Positions 61,078 through 64,000 of a stretch of DNA of 64,000 nucleotides are shown piece after piece. How positions within the stretch are numbered: position 1 is the stretch's first letter; each line of letters begins with the position of its first letter. The notes beneath the pieces are model-generated. The model saw only the letters and a program-made list of their open reading frames with translations. It searched no databases and was not told the origin of the DNA. The DNA comes from JAURVT01 sp049059935 (GTDB lineage Bacteria; Actinomycetota; Actinomycetes; Propionibacteriales; Nocardioidaceae): positions 1-64,000 of the forward strand of contig NZ_JBMGQR010000009.1 in the NCBI RefSeq assembly GCF_049059935.1, in the 5' to 3' direction. The position numbers and the translations under genes were made by a program.

Positions 61078-61469
61078 CGCACACCGAGGTGTCGCTGGTC
61101 GCCGTCGCGCTCACCGTGGTGCTCGACCTGTGGGTGCTGCGGACGCGTCTGCTCACCCACCGCGCCTACTGGGTGTCGTACGCGATCGTGCTGTTCTTCC
61201 AGCTGCTCACCAACGAGTGGCTGACGTCGCGCGGCGTCTTCCGCTACGACCCCGACGCGATCCTGGGCTGGCGCATCGGGCACGCGCCGGTCGAGGACTT
61301 CCTCTTCGGCTACGCCCTGGTCACCCAGTCGATGATCTGGTGGGTGTTCTGGGGCCGCCGCGGCGTGCAGCGCGAGGAGACTCCCGTCGGCGGGCTCGTC
61401 GGGCAGCGGCGAGACGCGGCAGCGCGGTCCGCAGCCGACGGGGCAGCGACACCGCCACGCGCTGGTTGA
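61074..61469 (+). CDS. crtYd: Lycopene cyclase subunit, CrtYd type, with extended C-terminus
   Basis: A 131-residue partner of CrtYc: AVALTVVLDLWVLRTRLL, WVSYAIVLFFQLLTNEWL, and RIGHAPVEDFLFGYALVT carrying the APVEDF acidic motif. GTG 61074 overlaps the crtYc stop. About 30 C-terminal residues after WWVFWGRRG are hydrophilic; this coding part lies antisense to the crtB 3' end (149-bp overlap). Confidence 0.9.
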   Translation: MTHTEVSLVAVALTVVLDLWVLRTRLLTHRAYWVSYAIVLFFQLLTNEWLTSRGVFRYDPDAILGWRIGHAPVEDFLFGYALVTQSMIWWVFWGRRGVQREETPVGGLVGQRRDAAARSAADGAATPPRAG

Positions 61470-62277
61470 GCACGTCGTGGTCGGCGCGCTCGACCGCGTC
61501 GAGGATGCCGCCGTACAGCGTGAACGCGGTGCGCACGCAGTCGCGGCTCGTCGGCTCGAGCATGTCGATGCCGGGCTCGGCCTCGGCGTACAGCGAGCGG
61601 GCGCGCGCCACCTCGTGCCGGACGAGCGCGCGGACGCCGTCCGACACCGGACCGGGTCGCAGGTCGTCGGGCGTGACGCCGAACGCGTCGAGGTCCTCCA
61701 TCGGCAGGTACACCCGTCCGCGGACGAGGTCCTCGGCGACGTCGCGGATGAAGTTCGTCAGCTGGAACGCCTCGCCGAGCGTCCGGGCCCGCGGGTACGC
61801 CTCCGGCGTCAGCACGCCGAGCACGGGCGTCATCTGCAGCCCGATCACCGCGGCCGAGCCGTACATGTACGCGCGCAGGTCGTCGTACGTCCGGTAGCGC
61901 GTGACGGTGATGTCCTGGCGCATCGAGGCCAGGAACGCCTCGACGTGGGCGACGGGGATGTCGTACCGGTGCATGGTGTGGCCGGCCGCGGCCGCAACGG
62001 GGTCGCGGGAGCCGCCGTGGCGCAGCGCGTCCAGGAACTCCGCGCCCCAGCTGACGAGCCGGTCGGGGTCGGGCGCCTCGAGCGAGTCGACGAAGTCGTC
62101 GGCGTACCGCGCGAAGCCGTACAGCGCGTGCACGTGCGGACGCTTGTGCGGGGGCAGCAGGAGCGTCGCGAGGTAGTAGGTGCGGCCGTGCTCGGCGTTG
62201 AGCCGGCGGCACGTCTCGTACGACGCCCGCAGCGCGGGGTCGGTGATGCCGGCCGCGTCGAGCTCGCGGGTGCTCAT
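61321..62277 (-). CDS. crtB: Phytoene synthase
   Basis: A 318-residue prenyltransferase that condenses two GGPP to phytoene. The Asp-rich motifs are YADDFVDSLE and RDVAEDLVRGRVYLP; further family sequence includes GEAFQLTNFIRD and AEPGIDMLEPTSRDCVRTA. ATG 62277 overlaps the crtI stop. The last 40 or so residues are Arg/Pro-rich and extend across the end of crtYd on the other strand. Confidence 0.93.
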   Translation of the reverse strand: MSTRELDAAGITDPALRASYETCRRLNAEHGRTYYLATLLLPPHKRPHVHALYGFARYADDFVDSLEAPDPDRLVSWGAEFLDALRHGGSRDPVAAAAGHTMHRYDIPVAHVEAFLASMRQDITVTRYRTYDDLRAYMYGSAAVIGLQMTPVLGVLTPEAYPRARTLGEAFQLTNFIRDVAEDLVRGRVYLPMEDLDAFGVTPDDLRPGPVSDGVRALVRHEVARARSLYAEAEPGIDMLEPTSRDCVRTAFTLYGGILDAVERADHDVLNQRVAVSLPRRLRTALPRLAAARRARRRESPRAARRGGPRTPTRSSTG

Positions 62278-63773
62278 CGCCAGGTCCGTGACTGGTAGCC
62301 CGGCTGCGGGCCGGTGATGCGCTCGGCGGCCAGCCGGCCCGAGATCAGCACCATCGGCACGCCGACGCCGGGCGTGGTGCCCGACCCGGTGAACACGACG
62401 TTGTCGCCCCAGATGTTGCGCGGACGGAACGGTCCGGTCTGCCCGAACGAGTGCGCGGCGGCGAACGGCGCGCCGCGCTCCATGCCCTGGCGCTCCCAGT
62501 CGAGCGGAGTCGTCACGTGCTCGACCTCGATCGCGTCGCCGAAGCCGGGGTAGCCGCGCTGCTCCAGCGTGCGCACCACCTGGTCGCGGTACCGCGGGCC
62601 GAACTCGGTCCAGTCGATGTCGGCGTCGAGGTTGGGCGTCGGGAACAGGACGTAGTAGCTGTGCTTGCCGGCCGGGGCGAGCGAGGGATCCATGTGCGTC
62701 GGCACGGTGACGAGCAGCGACGGGTCGGACATCACCGTCCGCTGGTCGATCAGCTCGTCGAACACGCCCTCCCAGGAGTGCCCGAACGAGATGTTGTGCA
62801 GGGCACCGGGGGAGTAGTCGGCGCTCGAGCCGGCGAGCATCAGGAAGCACGACGGCGAGTAGCTGAGCCGCTTGACGCGGCGCGGCGTCTGGCCGAGCAG
62901 GTCGCGGTACGCCACCGGGAGGTCGGGGTTGAGCACGACGGCGTCGCACGCGATGCGCTCGCCGTCGGCGGTGTGCACGGCGACGGCGCGGCGCCCCTGC
63001 AGCTCGACGCGGTCGACGGTGGTGCCGTACCTGAACGTGACGCCGTGCTTCTCGGCCGCTCCGGCGAGCGCGCGCGGCACGGCGTTCATGCCGCCCTTGG
63101 CGAAGAACACGCCGGCCACCGAGTCCATGTAGGCGATCACGCTGTAGATCGCGAGCGCGTCGTACGGCGACAGGCCCGCGTACATCGCCTGGAAGCTGTA
63201 GACCTTCTGCAGCCGCTCGTCCTTGAGGTACTGCGCGACCTTGGGCGCCATCTTCCGGAACCCGCCGACGGCCGCGAGCCGGGCCAGGTTCGGGCCCAGC
63301 ACGGACAGCGGGCTGTCCATGTTGGTGTCGATGAAGTCGCGCATCTCGTAGCGGTAGACCTTCGACACGAAGTCCACGAAGTCGCGGTACCCCTTCGCGT
63401 CCTCGGGGCCGCAGACCTCGGCGATCTCCTGGGCCATCTGGTCGGGGTCGGCGTGCACGTCGAGCCTGGAGCCGTCGGCGTACGTCGCCCGGTACAGCGG
63501 GGCGACGGGCTCGAGGTCGAGCCAGGCGTCCATGTCCTCGCCGACGCAGTCGAACGCGTCGCGGATCAGGTCGGGCATCGTCAGCACGGTCGGGCCGGTG
63601 TCGAAGGTGTAGCCGTCGGCGCGGACGACGCCCGCGCGTCCACCTGGCTCGTCCTCGCGCTCGATGACGGTGACCTCGCGTCCGGCACCGGCGAGGCGCA
63701 GCGCGGCCGAGAGCCCGCCCAACCCCGCCCCGACGACGACGACGTGGTCGGTGGGGCCCTTGACGGTGCGCAT
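62274..63773 (-). CDS. crtI: Phytoene desaturase (lycopene-forming)
   Basis: A 499-residue FAD enzyme converting phytoene to lycopene. It has the N-terminal VVVVGAGLGGLSAALRLAGA, the RDFVDFVSKVYRYEMRDF region and the C-terminal FTGSGTTPGVGVPMVLISG. It overlaps both neighbours (crtB by four bases, crtE by one). It sits in the order crtE-crtI-crtB on the minus strand, converging on crtYc-crtYd. Confidence 0.93.
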   Translation of the reverse strand: MRTVKGPTDHVVVVGAGLGGLSAALRLAGAGREVTVIEREDEPGGRAGVVRADGYTFDTGPTVLTMPDLIRDAFDCVGEDMDAWLDLEPVAPLYRATYADGSRLDVHADPDQMAQEIAEVCGPEDAKGYRDFVDFVSKVYRYEMRDFIDTNMDSPLSVLGPNLARLAAVGGFRKMAPKVAQYLKDERLQKVYSFQAMYAGLSPYDALAIYSVIAYMDSVAGVFFAKGGMNAVPRALAGAAEKHGVTFRYGTTVDRVELQGRRAVAVHTADGERIACDAVVLNPDLPVAYRDLLGQTPRRVKRLSYSPSCFLMLAGSSADYSPGALHNISFGHSWEGVFDELIDQRTVMSDPSLLVTVPTHMDPSLAPAGKHSYYVLFPTPNLDADIDWTEFGPRYRDQVVRTLEQRGYPGFGDAIEVEHVTTPLDWERQGMERGAPFAAAHSFGQTGPFRPRNIWGDNVVFTGSGTTPGVGVPMVLISGRLAAERITGPQPGYQSRTWR

Positions 63774-64000
63774 CAGGCGGTTCTCCGGGTCGAGGTGACG
63801 GCGAGGTCGGCGAGCACCAGGTGGGCGTCGTCGGGAAGCTGGAGGGCGTGCAGGTGGGTCTCGGCCTCGGCGACGAGCGCGTCGATCCGCGCCTCCACCT
63901 CGTCCACCGCCCCGGTGTCGACGAGGACGCGGGCCAGCACCGAGCGGCCGTCGTCGTCGAGGTCGGGGTCGCCGAGGAGGCCGTCGAGGTGGGCGCGCTG
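63773..64000 (-). CDS. crtE: Polyprenyl (geranylgeranyl) diphosphate synthase, C-terminal fragment
   Basis: Only the last 75 codons are in the window (reading QRAHLDGLLGDPDLDDDGRS at the edge and ending VLADLAVTSTRRTA). The pattern VLVDTGAVDEVEARIDALVA followed by a closing LADLA helix is that of the C-terminus of trans-prenyl synthases. The stop shares a base with the crtI ATG (TGATG). As first known gene of the crtE-crtI-crtB unit it should supply GGPP. The catalytic DDxxD motifs lie outside. Confidence 0.83.
   Translation of the reverse strand, partial: QRAHLDGLLGDPDLDDDGRSVLARVLVDTGAVDEVEARIDALVAEAETHLHALQLPDDAHLVLADLAVTSTRRTA

Overview
This 64 kb window is very GC-rich (I estimate a little over 70 percent). 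It has GTG starts, ATGA/GTGA stop-start overlaps, LacI/MarR/IclR/PucR-type regulators, a 13E12-type (DUF222) HNH protein and a split crtYc/crtYd lycopene cyclase. This is an actinobacterial chromosome. I infer a Nocardioidaceae-like organism from the mix of families; nothing in the window proves the genus. No rRNA, tRNA, CRISPR array or intact insertion sequence was seen.

Layout. 1-2200: 5'-truncated copper amine oxidase and a coupled His/Met-rich membrane protein. 2260-8070: cellobiose/beta-glucoside operon (binding protein, two permeases, GH1 glucosidase, LacI repressor) with a CebR-type operator. 8145-11545: three small regulator-target sets (MarR/RidA, MerR/SDR, MarR/cupin), each with a readable operator. 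11680-14535: two-component system followed by a DUF347 membrane protein. 14597-19109 (minus): MatC-type carrier, IclR regulator, CaiB/BaiF CoA-transferase and enoyl-CoA hydratase. These are divergent from 19417-27249 (plus): glyoxylate aminotransferase, fused FAD/Fe-S 2-hydroxyacid dehydrogenase, Hyi, tartronate semialdehyde reductase and glyoxylate carboligase. Together the plus-strand genes make a route from glycolate or glyoxylate to glycerate. 27274-30904: PucR-type regulator divergent from a ferredoxin reductase and acyl desaturase pair.

31457-32651 is a short island of visibly lower GC carrying one unrecognised gene. It is followed by argG with ARG-box-like sites, then an orphan sugar-binding lipoprotein, a LacI regulator and a self-sufficient CYP116B-type P450. 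The binding protein and the P450 share one palindromic operator. 39279-41806: secreted PhoD-type phosphatase and a partner beta-propeller-like protein. 41936-44952: a tight module of acyl-CoA dehydrogenase-like protein, PIG-L deacetylase, NodS-like methyltransferase and glycosyltransferase, which is the best candidate here for an uncharacterised pathway. 44939-47792: envelope or stress-type small membrane proteins. 47982-55647: cation/proton antiporter, asnB, an EEP-family protein, a GNAT, an HNH protein with an SOS box and a probable leaderless start, and a CDP-alcohol phosphotransferase homologue.

55679-64000 is a carotenoid locus. crtE (partial), crtI and crtB make lycopene, and crtYc/crtYd cyclise it. 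A separate five-gene operon (YihY, CrtA-like, CruF-like, GT2, CrtD-like) would decorate the remaining psi end, suggesting a monocyclic, hydroxylated or ketolated and possibly glycosylated carotenoid. Several intergenic hairpin repeats (11.6 kb, 34.4 kb, 36.7 kb, 39.1-39.3 kb) lie between the operons.
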